A DNA stretch of 64,000 nucleotides from an uncultured bacterium (GTDB lineage: Bacteria > Verrucomicrobiota > Kiritimatiellia > RFP12 > UBA1067): the NCBI GenBank assembly GCA_902800055.1, contig CADCCW010000004.1, positions 1-64,000 on the forward strand, written 5' to 3'. Below, piece by piece: positions 1 to 8,400 of the stretch (the stretch's first letter is position 1; every line of letters starts with the position of its first letter). Position numbers and translations under genes: made by a program. The notes under the pieces are model-generated. The model was not told the origin of the DNA and did no database searches. It saw only the letters and a list, made by a program, of their open reading frames with translations.

Positions 1-2214
1 GACGGCTTCAAACTTGACTTTATTGATTCGTTCGCGATCTGGGGAGAGGATCCTGCCGCAAAGGAGAATTACGCAGGGCGCGACATCAAGTCGCTTCCGC
101 TCGCGGTAGACGCCCTGATGACCGAGGTCAAGAACGCGCTTACGGCGATAAAGCCCGACATTCTCGTCGAGTTCCGCCAGAGCTACGTCGGCCCCGCGAT
201 CAGGAAGTACGGCAACATGCTGCGCGTGGGCGACTGCCCCGGCAACCTCCGCCGCAACCGCTTCGCGATCGCGAACCTGCGCCTCGCGTCGGGCGGGACG
301 GCGGTCCATTCCGACATGCTGGAGTGGAACTTCGCGGACAGCCCCGAGCACGCCGCGCTCTACGTCATCAACTCCATGTTCGGCGTCGTGCAGTATTCGG
401 TCATGCTCCGCGACGCGCCGAAGGAGCACCTCGCGATGGTGGAGAAGTGGATCAAGTTCTCGCAGGACCACCGCGACACGCTGCTCAACGGCAAGTTCAC
501 GCCGCGCCATCCCGAGCTCCAGTATCCCGTCATCGAGGCCGAGGGCGACGACGAGGTCGTCATCGGGCTCTACGACGACGGCCGCGTAGTGGACGTTCCC
601 GAGGGGAAGAGGACGTTCGTGATGAACGCGTCGGGCAAGGACTCCTTCGTCGTCCGCCGCGGCGGAAAGCTCTCCGAAGTCGCCTGCAAGTCGGGCGACT
701 GGATCGAGTTCCGCGCGCCGCCGCCGCCCGAGACCGACTGGATGGCCGGCAAGATCGGCGCGTTTGTCCACTACTGGCCGGGACTCGCCGGGCACGAGGC
801 GAAGAAGTTCGACGTCGAGCAGCTGAAGCGCGACCTCGTCGCCGCAGGGGTGGACTACTTCTTCCTCACGCTCGGCCAGAACGCGGGGACGTACATCGCG
901 CCCAACGAAACCTACGATCGCCTCACGGGCCACAAGCGCGGCGAGGCGACGGCGGCCTGCAACGGCCGCGACATTCCGCGCGAAGTCATCGAGGCGCTCA
1001 AGGGCACCGGCATCAAGTTCTGCCTCTACCTTCCCTGCCGCGGCCCCGGGCGCGCGCCGGAGGACTGCGAGAAGCTGGGCTACATCCCTTCGCGCGACGA
1101 CCACTCGGACTGCACCGACACGCCCGAGGGCCTCGAGAACTGGTGCAAGGTCATCGCGGAGTGGAGCGAGCGCTACGGCCGCGACGTCCACGCCTGGTGG
1201 TTCGACGGCGCGGGCGGCCCCGGCTTCGGCGGCGACCGCGAGACGCTGGCGATCCGCGCCGCCGCGAGGCGCGGCAATCCCGCCGCGGTCTGCGCCTTTG
1301 CGAAGAAGATCGTCGACTACGACCACGGCTTCCGCTGGGTGCTGGGCATGGACCGCAAGGAGGGCCGCGAGCTCGACACGCTCTTCACCGACTACAACTG
1401 CCGCGGCGAGGCGAGGCACGACGTGTGGGCGGGATGCGACTTCACCGCCGGCGAGGCGACGAACCCGATGCGGCTTCCCTGCGACGGGCGCGAGGTGCTT
1501 GGCCGCCAGTGGTTCACGCTCACCTACCTGGGCGGCATGTGGGGCTGGTCGGATGTCCGCCACACCGACAACGTCTGGTCCGACTGGATGAAGCGCGTCC
1601 TGCCGCTTGGCGCCAGCGTCTGCTTTGACGTCGGTTTCGTCCACGAGGACGGCAGGATGTCGCCGGCGCAGGTCGCGCAGCTCAGGCGCATCGTCGCGCT
1701 CGCGCGCGGCAAGGCCGACGCGGAGACCGCCGCGCGACACGAGCGCGAGATGAAGGTCATAGACGCGCTCAGGGACGTCGAGCTTGCGTATGGCCGCGGC
1801 TGCGAGCATCCGCTCTGTCTTGAAGACAGGGACACGGGCGACGCCGAGATCCGCGCCGCGCTCGACAAGGACGGCGCGGTGTTCGTGAACGAGCGCGCGA
1901 AGGCGACGGTGATCGAAAGCGATCTCATGCTGAAGCAGGGTCAGGTGTTCATCGGCGACAAGAATTCGAAGTTCGCCGCGCCGGAAGGGAAGCGCGTCAC
2001 GGTGAAGCTTGCCGACGGCGTGATGTTCGAGGGCGGCACCTGGAAGGGCGTCGACTTCGACCTCAGGGGCTGCAGGCACTTCATCTTCCGCCGCGTGTGG
2101 ACGGAGGACTGCCGTGTGCTCACGGACGGCGCGGAGGAATGCGTGATAGAGTACCTCGAAACTGCCGCGCCAACACCGAAGCAGGTGTTCGTGGTTAAGG
2201 GGTTGAAAGGTTGA
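1..2214 (+). CDS. 5'-truncated double glycosidase: GH36-like (alpha-galactosidase type) plus GH29-like (alpha-L-fucosidase type)
   Basis: The frame is open from base 1, so the start lies upstream; 737 residues are visible. The first ~230 residues resemble the end of a GH36 catalytic barrel: GFKLDFIDSF carries the Asp expected as nucleophile, and NMLRVGDCPGN carries the Asp expected as acid/base. From about nt 730 a second barrel resembles GH29: KIGAFVHYWPG at its start and HAWWFDGAGG, where the Asp would be the nucleophile. From about nt 1740 there is a C-terminal part without a recognised domain. Two glycosidase-like domains in one chain suggest release of galactose and fucose from host or plant glycans. 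The export signal, if any, is outside the window. The last codons lie inside an 8-bp tandem repeat that runs past the stop. Family assignment comes from motifs only; substrate is unproven. Confidence 0.75.
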   Translation, partial: DGFKLDFIDSFAIWGEDPAAKENYAGRDIKSLPLAVDALMTEVKNALTAIKPDILVEFRQSYVGPAIRKYGNMLRVGDCPGNLRRNRFAIANLRLASGGTAVHSDMLEWNFADSPEHAALYVINSMFGVVQYSVMLRDAPKEHLAMVEKWIKFSQDHRDTLLNGKFTPRHPELQYPVIEAEGDDEVVIGLYDDGRVVDVPEGKRTFVMNASGKDSFVVRRGGKLSEVACKSGDWIEFRAPPPPETDWMAGKIGAFVHYWPGLAGHEAKKFDVEQLKRDLVAAGVDYFFLTLGQNAGTYIAPNETYDRLTGHKRGEATAACNGRDIPREVIEALKGTGIKFCLYLPCRGPGRAPEDCEKLGYIPSRDDHSDCTDTPEGLENWCKVIAEWSERYGRDVHAWWFDGAGGPGFGGDRETLAIRAAARRGNPAAVCAFAKKIVDYDHGFRWVLGMDRKEGRELDTLFTDYNCRGEARHDVWAGCDFTAGEATNPMRLPCDGREVLGRQWFTLTYLGGMWGWSDVRHTDNVWSDWMKRVLPLGASVCFDVGFVHEDGRMSPAQVAQLRRIVALARGKADAETAARHEREMKVIDALRDVELAYGRGCEHPLCLEDRDTGDAEIRAALDKDGAVFVNERAKATVIESDLMLKQGQVFIGDKNSKFAAPEGKRVTVKLADGVMFEGGTWKGVDFDLRGCRHFIFRRVWTEDCRVLTDGAEECVIEYLETAAPTPKQVFVVKGLKG

Positions 2215-2256
2215 AAAGTTGAAAGGTTGAAAAGTTGAAAGGTTGAAGGGTTGGAA
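2201..2256 (+). repeat. 8-bp tandem array (ggttgaaa-type), seven copies
   Basis: Seven 8-bp units follow one another: ggttgaaa twice, agttgaaa, ggttgaaa, agttgaaa, then the variants ggttgaag and ggttggaa. The array begins before the stop codon of the glycosidase gene (tga at 2212-2214) and fills most of the gap to the next gene. It supplies the last residues of that protein. It is followed by an A-rich stretch and a strong ribosome binding site. Confidence 0.9.
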
Positions 2257-2280
2257 GGTAAAGGATTTAACAACAACAAA

Positions 2281-2289
2281 AAAGGAGGA
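2281..2289 (+). promoter_or_regulatory. strong Shine-Dalgarno deciding the oxidoreductase start
   Basis: The sequence aaaggagga lies five bases ahead of the ATG at 2294. The frame is open further upstream (an ATG at 2243 lies just past the main repeat units), but only the 2294 start gives both this site and an N-terminal export signal. Confidence 0.8.
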
Positions 2290-2293
2290 AATC

Positions 2294-3514
2294 ATGATTA
2301 ACAGAAGGTCATTCATCGGCGCGGGTTCCGCGCTTCTCGCAGTCAGCGGCTGCGCGACTGCCGGCAATGGCGAAAAGAAGGAAGTGATGCAGGGCTTCGA
2401 CGAGAACTTCGCCGGCAAGCTCTCCGGCGCCCCGTGGAAGCCGTTCTCCGACAAGAAGGTCCGCGTCGGCATCGCCGGCGAGGGCGTGTGCAACTTCGGC
2501 TCCGCCTTCGCCTACCAGACCCACCCGAACGTCGAGGTGGTGGCGGTCACCGACCTCAATCCCGAAAAGTGCAAGCAGCTCCAGGAGCGCACGAAGGCGC
2601 AGAAGACCTATCCGAGCTGCGAGGAGCTGATCAAGAACGCCGCGGCGGACAAGATCGAGGCGCTCTACATCGCGACCGACGCGCCAAGCCATGCGCGGCT
2701 TGCGATCATGGCGCTCGAACACGGGCTCAACGTCGCGAGCGCCGTCCCCGCGTTCTTCGGCAAGGACCAGCTCGAGCTCGTCCCGAAGATCGTCGAGGCG
2801 GCGAAGAAGAGCGGCAAGCTCTACATGATGAACGAGACGACGGCGTTCCGCCCCGAGTGCTTTGCGATGCGCGCGCTCTTCGAGGGCGGTGCGATTGGCA
2901 AGCACGTCTACACCGAGGGCGAATACTTCCACTACTGGGGGCAGAACGGGATCGCGTCGTACAACGGCTGGCGCCACGGCCTGCCGCCGCAGTACTATCC
3001 GACGCACTCGAACGGCTTCTACACCTGCACGACGCACGGCTCCTTTACCGAAGTCTCATGCATTGGCATCACGAGCGACCTCCCCGACTTCAAGGACGGG
3101 AAGAATCCCCACAAGAACCCGTTCGGCTCGGAAGTCGCGCTCTTCAAGACATCCGACGGCGGCGCGGCGCGCATGGGGGTCATGTGGGACGCGCCCGGCT
3201 ACCACGGCGAGACGGGACGCATCAACGGCTCCAAGGGGAGCTACGGCACCTACACGTCCAACTACGAAGGACAGGAGAAGGCGCTCGCGGCGAAGATCGA
3301 CATCCTGAAGAAACCGCTGCCGCCCGGCGTCAATGCCGGCTGGCACGGCGGATCGCACGCGTATCTCACCGACGACTTCATCCGCGGCATCCTCGTTCCC
3401 GGGCACAAGGTGTGCTGCGACCTCAAGACGGCGCTCGACACGACGATCGGCGGCGTGTATGCGCACATGTCGGCGCTCAAGGGCGGCGAGACGCTGAAGA
3501 TCCCCCAGATCTAA
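2294..3514 (+). CDS. Gfo/Idh/MocA-family oxidoreductase with Tat-lipoprotein signal
   Basis: The 406-residue product starts MINRRSFIGAGSALLAVSGC, a twin-arginine-type signal (RRSFIG) ending in a lipobox (VSGC). It is therefore predicted to be exported folded and lipid-anchored. A Rossmann dinucleotide-binding region follows near residue 57 (VGIAGEGVCNFG). Most Gfo/Idh enzymes have an EKP motif; here the equivalent position reads VASAVPAF, so the usual lysine is absent. From memory, a subgroup of PVC oxidoreductases has a similar SAVPA motif, and GH109 enzymes have a related EVPA motif. NAD-dependent glycosidase chemistry or sugar oxidation/epimerisation are both possible. It lies between a glycosidase and an esterase-like gene, with 12 nt to the next start, which fits an exported glycan-processing operon. 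Family is clear; substrate is unknown. Confidence 0.85.
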   Translation: MINRRSFIGAGSALLAVSGCATAGNGEKKEVMQGFDENFAGKLSGAPWKPFSDKKVRVGIAGEGVCNFGSAFAYQTHPNVEVVAVTDLNPEKCKQLQERTKAQKTYPSCEELIKNAAADKIEALYIATDAPSHARLAIMALEHGLNVASAVPAFFGKDQLELVPKIVEAAKKSGKLYMMNETTAFRPECFAMRALFEGGAIGKHVYTEGEYFHYWGQNGIASYNGWRHGLPPQYYPTHSNGFYTCTTHGSFTEVSCIGITSDLPDFKDGKNPHKNPFGSEVALFKTSDGGAARMGVMWDAPGYHGETGRINGSKGSYGTYTSNYEGQEKALAAKIDILKKPLPPGVNAGWHGGSHAYLTDDFIRGILVPGHKVCCDLKTALDTTIGGVYAHMSALKGGETLKIPQI

Positions 3515-3526
3515 GCGGCAAGCACA

Positions 3527-4834
3527 ATGAGAAAACTCTGCGGAACAATTCTCGCCGCAGCGATGCTCGCGGCCGGGTTCGGCTGCGGGCGTCGCGGCGA
3601 CGAGGCCAGCTTCGCGACGTTCGACGCCAGGGCGAGGGCGGGCGAGAGCCTTACCGTCGCCTACTTCGGCTGCTCGCTCATGTGGAGCGCAAACGCCTCC
3701 GAGCCGAACGAGACCGGGTTCCGCGGGCTCATGTCGCGCTATCTGGAAAAGCGGTATCCCAAGGCGCACTTCCGCTTTGTGGATGCCTCGGTCGGGGGCA
3801 CGGGCGCGATGCTCGGCGTGTTTCGCCTCGAAAGGGACGTCCTGTCCAAGCAGCCGGACCTCGTGCTCCTCGACTTCGCCTGCAACGACGGCTGGGACGG
3901 CAAGGCGCTGGCGACGACCTGCTGCTACGAGTCGATCGTCCGGCGGCTGGTCGGCGACGGCATTCCCGTGATGCAGATGTTCTTCACCTTCAGGTTCTGG
4001 ATCGAGGGGGCGTTCGAGCCGGGGGCAGAAATCGCCGTCCACCAGCGGCTGGTGCCGTACCGCCGCCTCGCCGAGGCGTATGCGACCGGCGTCGGCGACG
4101 TGTACCGGGATTCGCCGCTCGTCGCCGACCTGAAAAGCGGCAAGACCACGCTCGACGACGTGTGGCCGATTGACGGCGGGCATCCCGCCGACCTCGGCTA
4201 CCGCTACTTCGCGGAAGCCGGCATTGCCGGCTTCGAGCGGGCGGTCAGGGAGGGAACAGTCTGCCGCGTTCCGGAAAAGCCCGTGTTCGGAACAGTTGCG
4301 GATGTGCAAAGACTTGATCTTAGCCGCAAAGAACGCAAAGGGATTTGCGGCAATGGATTTGTGGCTGACGCAAACCCAAATTCGTGGCGCAGGGCGCTTA
4401 CGTACCGCACTTCGCTTTGGTACGACGGGCTTTCCTCGCGCTGGATGGACGACGTCCTGGTCTTCTCCGGAACGAACCGTGCGCCGGTGGTCGTGGCGGC
4501 GGCGGGCAACGCGCTGGGCGTGTTCGGCGAGGCGGACGAGAACGCGCTGACCGCGGCGATCCTCTGCGACGGGGAGAAGATCGCGGACTTCAACGCCTAC
4601 CACAACGCTGGCAAGGGGCGGCTCTTCTTCTGGCGGGACGTGCTGCTGAAGGACTACGCAAAAGGGGAGTCCGCGGCGCATCAGTGGACCATCGACCCCG
4701 TTCCCGACGGCAAGGGAGAGTTCCGGATCGGCGCCATCTGCACGGCGACTATCAAGCCGGAGGCCGAGTTCGCCGGCGACGCCGGCTCCGATTTCGACAT
4801 TTCCGCCATCGACCATGCCCGCGGCGTGAAGTAA
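3527..4834 (+). CDS. SGNH/GDSL-type hydrolase lipoprotein
   Basis: The 435-residue protein has a signal peptide with a lipobox-like end (AAGFGC, Cys20). SGNH blocks are visible: AYFGCSL with likely nucleophile Ser50 (block I normally GDS or GGS), GGTG, FACND supplying the Asn, and the DGGH pair Asp216/His219. The likely activity is removal of acyl groups from carbohydrates. A C-terminal domain of about 190 residues follows and is not recognised. Between about 4300 and 4375 the DNA is less GC-rich and contains two copies of cgcaaag at 9-bp spacing, translated SRKERKG; it looks like an in-frame insertion between the two domains. The gene starts 12 nt after the oxidoreductase stop, so the two are probably co-transcribed. 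Confidence 0.8.
   Translation: MRKLCGTILAAAMLAAGFGCGRRGDEASFATFDARARAGESLTVAYFGCSLMWSANASEPNETGFRGLMSRYLEKRYPKAHFRFVDASVGGTGAMLGVFRLERDVLSKQPDLVLLDFACNDGWDGKALATTCCYESIVRRLVGDGIPVMQMFFTFRFWIEGAFEPGAEIAVHQRLVPYRRLAEAYATGVGDVYRDSPLVADLKSGKTTLDDVWPIDGGHPADLGYRYFAEAGIAGFERAVREGTVCRVPEKPVFGTVADVQRLDLSRKERKGICGNGFVADANPNSWRRALTYRTSLWYDGLSSRWMDDVLVFSGTNRAPVVVAAAGNALGVFGEADENALTAAILCDGEKIADFNAYHNAGKGRLFFWRDVLLKDYAKGESAAHQWTIDPVPDGKGEFRIGAICTATIKPEAEFAGDAGSDFDISAIDHARGVK
4325..4340 (+). repeat. two-copy 9-bp repeat (cgcaaag) inside the SGNH gene
   Basis: cgcaaag occurs at 4325-4331 and 4334-4340, nine bases apart, so any change in copy number would keep the reading frame. The reverse complement of the same unit at the same spacing ends the window (63985-64000). 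Confidence 0.6.
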
Positions 4835-4890
4835 GGCACGAAGCGCTGGCGAAAAGTTGTCTACAGACGAATTTGTCAAGCGGTAGATTA

Positions 4891-4940
4891 TTGTAGATAG
4901 CCCCTTGATTTTTTGGGGGTGTTTTTGGTATTATCTACAA
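4891..4940. promoter_or_regulatory. inverted repeat bracketing the promoter (possible operator)
   Basis: ttgtagata at 4891-4899 is the exact inverted complement of tatctacaa at 4932-4940. One arm lies just upstream of the -35 box and the other overlaps the -10 box. This arrangement would suit a dimeric regulator or a hairpin in an upstream-initiated transcript. Function is inferred from position only. Confidence 0.45.
4905..4934 (+). promoter_or_regulatory. sigma70-like promoter for the giant-protein transcription unit
   Basis: TTGATT at 4905-4910 and TATTAT at 4929-4934 are separated by 18 bases. Transcription would start about 45 bases ahead of the small coiled-coil gene, whose stop is 42 nt before the giant gene's preferred start. 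The match is by eye. Confidence 0.55.
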
Positions 4941-4987
4941 TGTTTGATGGGGGCATAGTGTCTTCATCAGGCGAGACATGTAGATAA

Positions 4988-5416
4988 ATGATGAAAAACA
5001 CGAGTAGATATCTCGTGCCAATTGTGCTTGGCGCAGTTGGCGTAGGGATGGTTTGTCTCCTTTGTTTTCGCGGCTGCGGCAAGGGTGGCGAGCCTGACAA
5101 TGCGGCGGCGCAGGCGGCGCGCAAGACGGAGCTGGACGCGAAGATGCGCGAGTCGTACGAACGCCGCATGGAGATTGCGCGCACCCGCCACGAGCTCGCC
5201 GAGCAGATGAAGGCGATGGTCGACGCAATGCGGGCGAAGATGCCGGGCGCGGACGACGACGCGGTGCTCGCGGCGCTCGAGAAGGAGGCGGAGTGGGCGT
5301 CGCTCCGCCGTCGGATAGTTGATTTGGAAACGGCGAATGCCGACAACCGGCGCAGGACCGGCGAGGTGCTGCGGGAGTACAAGGACGTCGCTGCGCCGAC
5401 GCCGGAGGAGAAGTAA
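4988..5416 (+). CDS. small membrane-anchored coiled-coil protein, function unknown
   Basis: The 142-residue product has one hydrophobic segment at residues 8-27 (LVPIVLGAVGVGMVCLLCF), followed by a charged, Ala/Glu/Arg-rich region that should form a helical coiled coil, and a Pro/Glu-rich tail. The hydrophobic segment is followed by GCGKGG and could instead be a signal peptide. No clear Shine-Dalgarno precedes the start; ATG at 4991 is an equally possible start. The stop is 42 nt before the preferred start of the giant gene, so the two are probably co-transcribed. A chaperone, anchor or periplasmic spacer for the giant protein is conceivable but unsupported. No family recognised. Confidence 0.6.
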   Translation: MMKNTSRYLVPIVLGAVGVGMVCLLCFRGCGKGGEPDNAAAQAARKTELDAKMRESYERRMEIARTRHELAEQMKAMVDAMRAKMPGADDDAVLAALEKEAEWASLRRRIVDLETANADNRRRTGEVLREYKDVAAPTPEEK

Positions 5417-5444
5417 AAAGCCATGCAGATTTCGACGATGAAGA

Positions 5445-5452
5445 AGAGGAGG
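5445..5452 (+). promoter_or_regulatory. Shine-Dalgarno deciding the giant gene start
   Basis: agaggagg lies six bases ahead of the ATG at 5459. An upstream in-frame ATG at 5423 has no comparable site and would put 12 extra residues in front of a complete signal peptide. The 5459 start is therefore preferred. Confidence 0.75.
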
Positions 5453-5458
5453 ACAGAC

Positions 5459-8400
5459 ATGAAGAAGCGTCTTGCGTTTCTTGCGTTCGCGGCACTCGCC
5501 GCATTCGGCGCCAGGGCGGTCGGCACGGAGGGCGACATCCGCTCGATTGAGGCGGTTGACGTAATCTACGACGAGTCGCACGGCTACTACTATCCCAACA
5601 ACCGGACCCCGCACACGGTGGGCGAGTCGTTCTACATCCTGGTGCGGCTCCTCAACCAGGACTTCGCCGACACCACCGCCGTCCACCCCTGGCAGCTTGG
5701 CCTCAGCGCCGCCGGCATCGCCGCGGGCGAGACGGTGGCGGACGTGCTCTACCATCCTGGCCTCAGGATCGCGATCGGCTCCGAGATGGTGACGGCTTCG
5801 TACGTAACCGAGGGCCCGAACGGCGAGGCGTCGGGCCCCAATCCGCAGTTCCCGAGGTATTACACCGACCTCTACTTCAAGTACACGGTGAAGGAGGGGC
5901 AGCTCGGCCTGCCGGTGAGGCTGGTCAACACGAAGAACGAGATCATCAGCACGTCGACGACCGGCTCCTACAGCCTCCAGTTCGTGAACGTCAACACGGC
6001 CGGCGGCTTCGTCGACAAGTACTGGGAGCTGAGCAACAACGAGGGGACCCTGGCCAATTTCTGGTTCGGGCCGCTCATCCCCGATCCCGAGCCGTCGCAT
6101 TATCCCGGCGAGCCGGAGAAGACGCAGCACCTCTTCATGGAGTACGTCTACCCCGGCATCTACGTGCAGACGATCGACTTCGAGCCCACCTACGCCGACG
6201 AGACGGACCCCTCGGCCAAGGTCTGGCGCGAGGTCTACCAGGGGCTTGACGACAGCGTCGGCAAGGCCCCCGCGATCGTCGGCACCGCCAACAGCTCCGG
6301 GACGCCCACCACCGTCTACATCTGGAGCGAGGACGAGAGCGTTTTCACCATCAGCGGCATCCAGGGCCACGAGGTCTCGTACTATGTCAAGGGCGTGGAG
6401 GTGACCCACAACGTCTATCCGGTGCAGCTCACGGCGGACGGCATCACCACGTTCAAGCTTAAGGGGGTGGCCGATCCGGGCGCCTGGACGAACATCGTCC
6501 TCTGCGCCACCGAGAAGCCGGCTATCAACGCTGCCGGGGACATCGTGGAGGGCAGCATGGTGACCCGCCGCGTGGAGGTGGTGGACGCCCCGGCGCCGTT
6601 CATCACCATCTCCGATGCGGACGGCAACCGCTCCGTCTCCCTGGAGGCGACGAGCGCCTACACGGTCGGCTCGCGGATGAAGATGACCTTCTCCAAGGCG
6701 TTCGCCGACTCCGACGTGAAGGTGAAGCTGATGATGAGCGTCGGCTCGACCACGATCGACCCGGTGGCGGAGAAGTACATCCTCGTCTCCGACTCCGACG
6801 GCGCCGACCCGGCGAGCACCGCGTCGCTCGCCGAGATCACGATGCCCAAGGGCGAGACCGAGACCTACTTCTACATCTACCCGCTCGGCACCTGCAAGGA
6901 TCTGAAGACGACTGGCGTCACCATCTCCAACAGCATCGACCAGGCGACGCAGCCCGCCGCCTACGAACAGTTCAAGGACGGCAAACACCGCAACCTCACT
7001 GTGAAGGTGACCGACCAGAAGCCGGTGGTGTCGGCCTCGATCCCGTCCTCGGGCTTCAAGAACGACACGGTGAACGTGGACGTGACGGTGAGCGACAACT
7101 GGCGCGACCTCTCGGAGAAGAACACCAACGGCTACCGGGTGGTGATCTACCTCGGCGGCACCAAGGTGTGCGAGTCGAACGAGGTCCACTTCGCCGAGAA
7201 CGAGCAGAAGTCCTTCCCGGTCGTCATCCCCGCCGAGGGCGATCCGCTCAAGGGCACGGTGCAGGTGTGGGACCAGATGAACAACGCGAGCGACACCACC
7301 CTGGAGGGGTCGATCCTCGCCATCGAGGCGAAGGCGCCGCTCACGGTGATGGCCGCCACGTTCTCCTCCACCTCCTCGAGCGCCGAGCCCGACCACGACC
7401 CGACCTACGCCGAGGGCCAGCAGGTCTACGTGCGGGCGGTCCTCTCCTCCTCGTCCGCGACCGAGATGTACGCCTTCATCGTGCCGCAGGACACGGCGAG
7501 CTCCAACCTCGTCTACACCTCGGCGTTCACCAATGGCCTCAAGATCACCACTTCGGGCGACTACGCGCGCTACTCCGACTACGCCGCCCTGAAGCTCCTC
7601 GACGGCAACCTCGAGGGCCGCAAGGTCAACCTCGGCGTGGTGCTGCGCGACAAGCAGAACTGGTACGATCCCGAGGCGAAGACGCTCACCACCTACTCCC
7701 TGGGCGGCACCTGGACGCTTACCGTGACGAACGTCCCCCCGACCTACGCGTCCGACGGCGTCTGGGGCGGCGAGGAGACGAACCGCCAGGAGGTTGCCAA
7801 CGGCACGCGCTATCCCGGCCGCGTCTCCGCGATGACCCCGGTGCAGTTCAGCGTCAAGGTGGCCGACGCCGGCGTCATTGACGCGACGAGCGGCACCACC
7901 CGCGTCAAGTGGATCTGGACCGACGGCCCCGCCGACGACCGCTATACGCAGAGCCAGATCACCACGGTCGACGCCAGCGGCATCGCCACCGCCACCTTTA
8001 TCTTCGAGGAGGAGAAGCAGGTCCAGAACATCACCCTGCAGCTGCAGGACCGCGACATGCGCGCCTCCGACCCGAACGCCTTCGGCACCGACAAGTATGT
8101 CTTCACCGTGGCCGTCGGCGACGTGCCGACCGTGATCATCGACTTTGCCAAGAGCGGCGGCCCGAACTATGTGGAAACCGCCAACAAGAACTACAACTTC
8201 TTCACCGTCAAGGTCTCCGAATGGCCCACGGGCGGCGGTGTGTCCGGCCGCGAGCGCCTCGGCAGCAACAACCCGCTCTATGTGAAGGTGTCGCTGCCGA
8301 CCGACTACAAGGACGACTCGCGGGCGGTTCTCCACCTCGTCGACACCAACGACGTAGTGCAGACTGACGACGACGAGGGCGTCGTGATTGCCTTCAAGAA

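Larger units (their letters stand above)
4835..4987 (+). other. AT-rich intergenic region with repeated gtagat/atctac motifs
   Basis: This 153-nt gap is one of the few real spacers in the window and is clearly less GC-rich than the genes. It holds several copies of gtagat or its complement atctac, a promoter-like pair and an inverted repeat. A short cccc/gggg pair with a T-rich loop (4901-4919) is too weak to call a terminator. Confidence 0.7.

Noticed and set aside
324-1628. 434-codon overlapping frame inside the glycosidase gene, and similar Arg-rich plus-strand frames elsewhere
   Set aside because: Composition is dominated by Arg/Ala/Pro/His as expected for a +1/+2 shift of GC-rich genes; no motifs.
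2201-2256. Repeat array considered as a CRISPR or attachment site
   Set aside because: Units are 8 bp without spacers and no cas, integrase or tRNA gene is near.
4901-4919. cccc...gggg pair with T-rich loop as a terminator after the SGNH gene
   Set aside because: The stem is only four pairs, the loop is long, and no clean T-run follows; it also overlaps the promoter-like -35 box.
5423-5458. Upstream start (ATG 5423) for the giant protein
   Set aside because: It lacks a ribosome site and adds a charged extension to a complete signal peptide; ATG 5459 has an ideal site.
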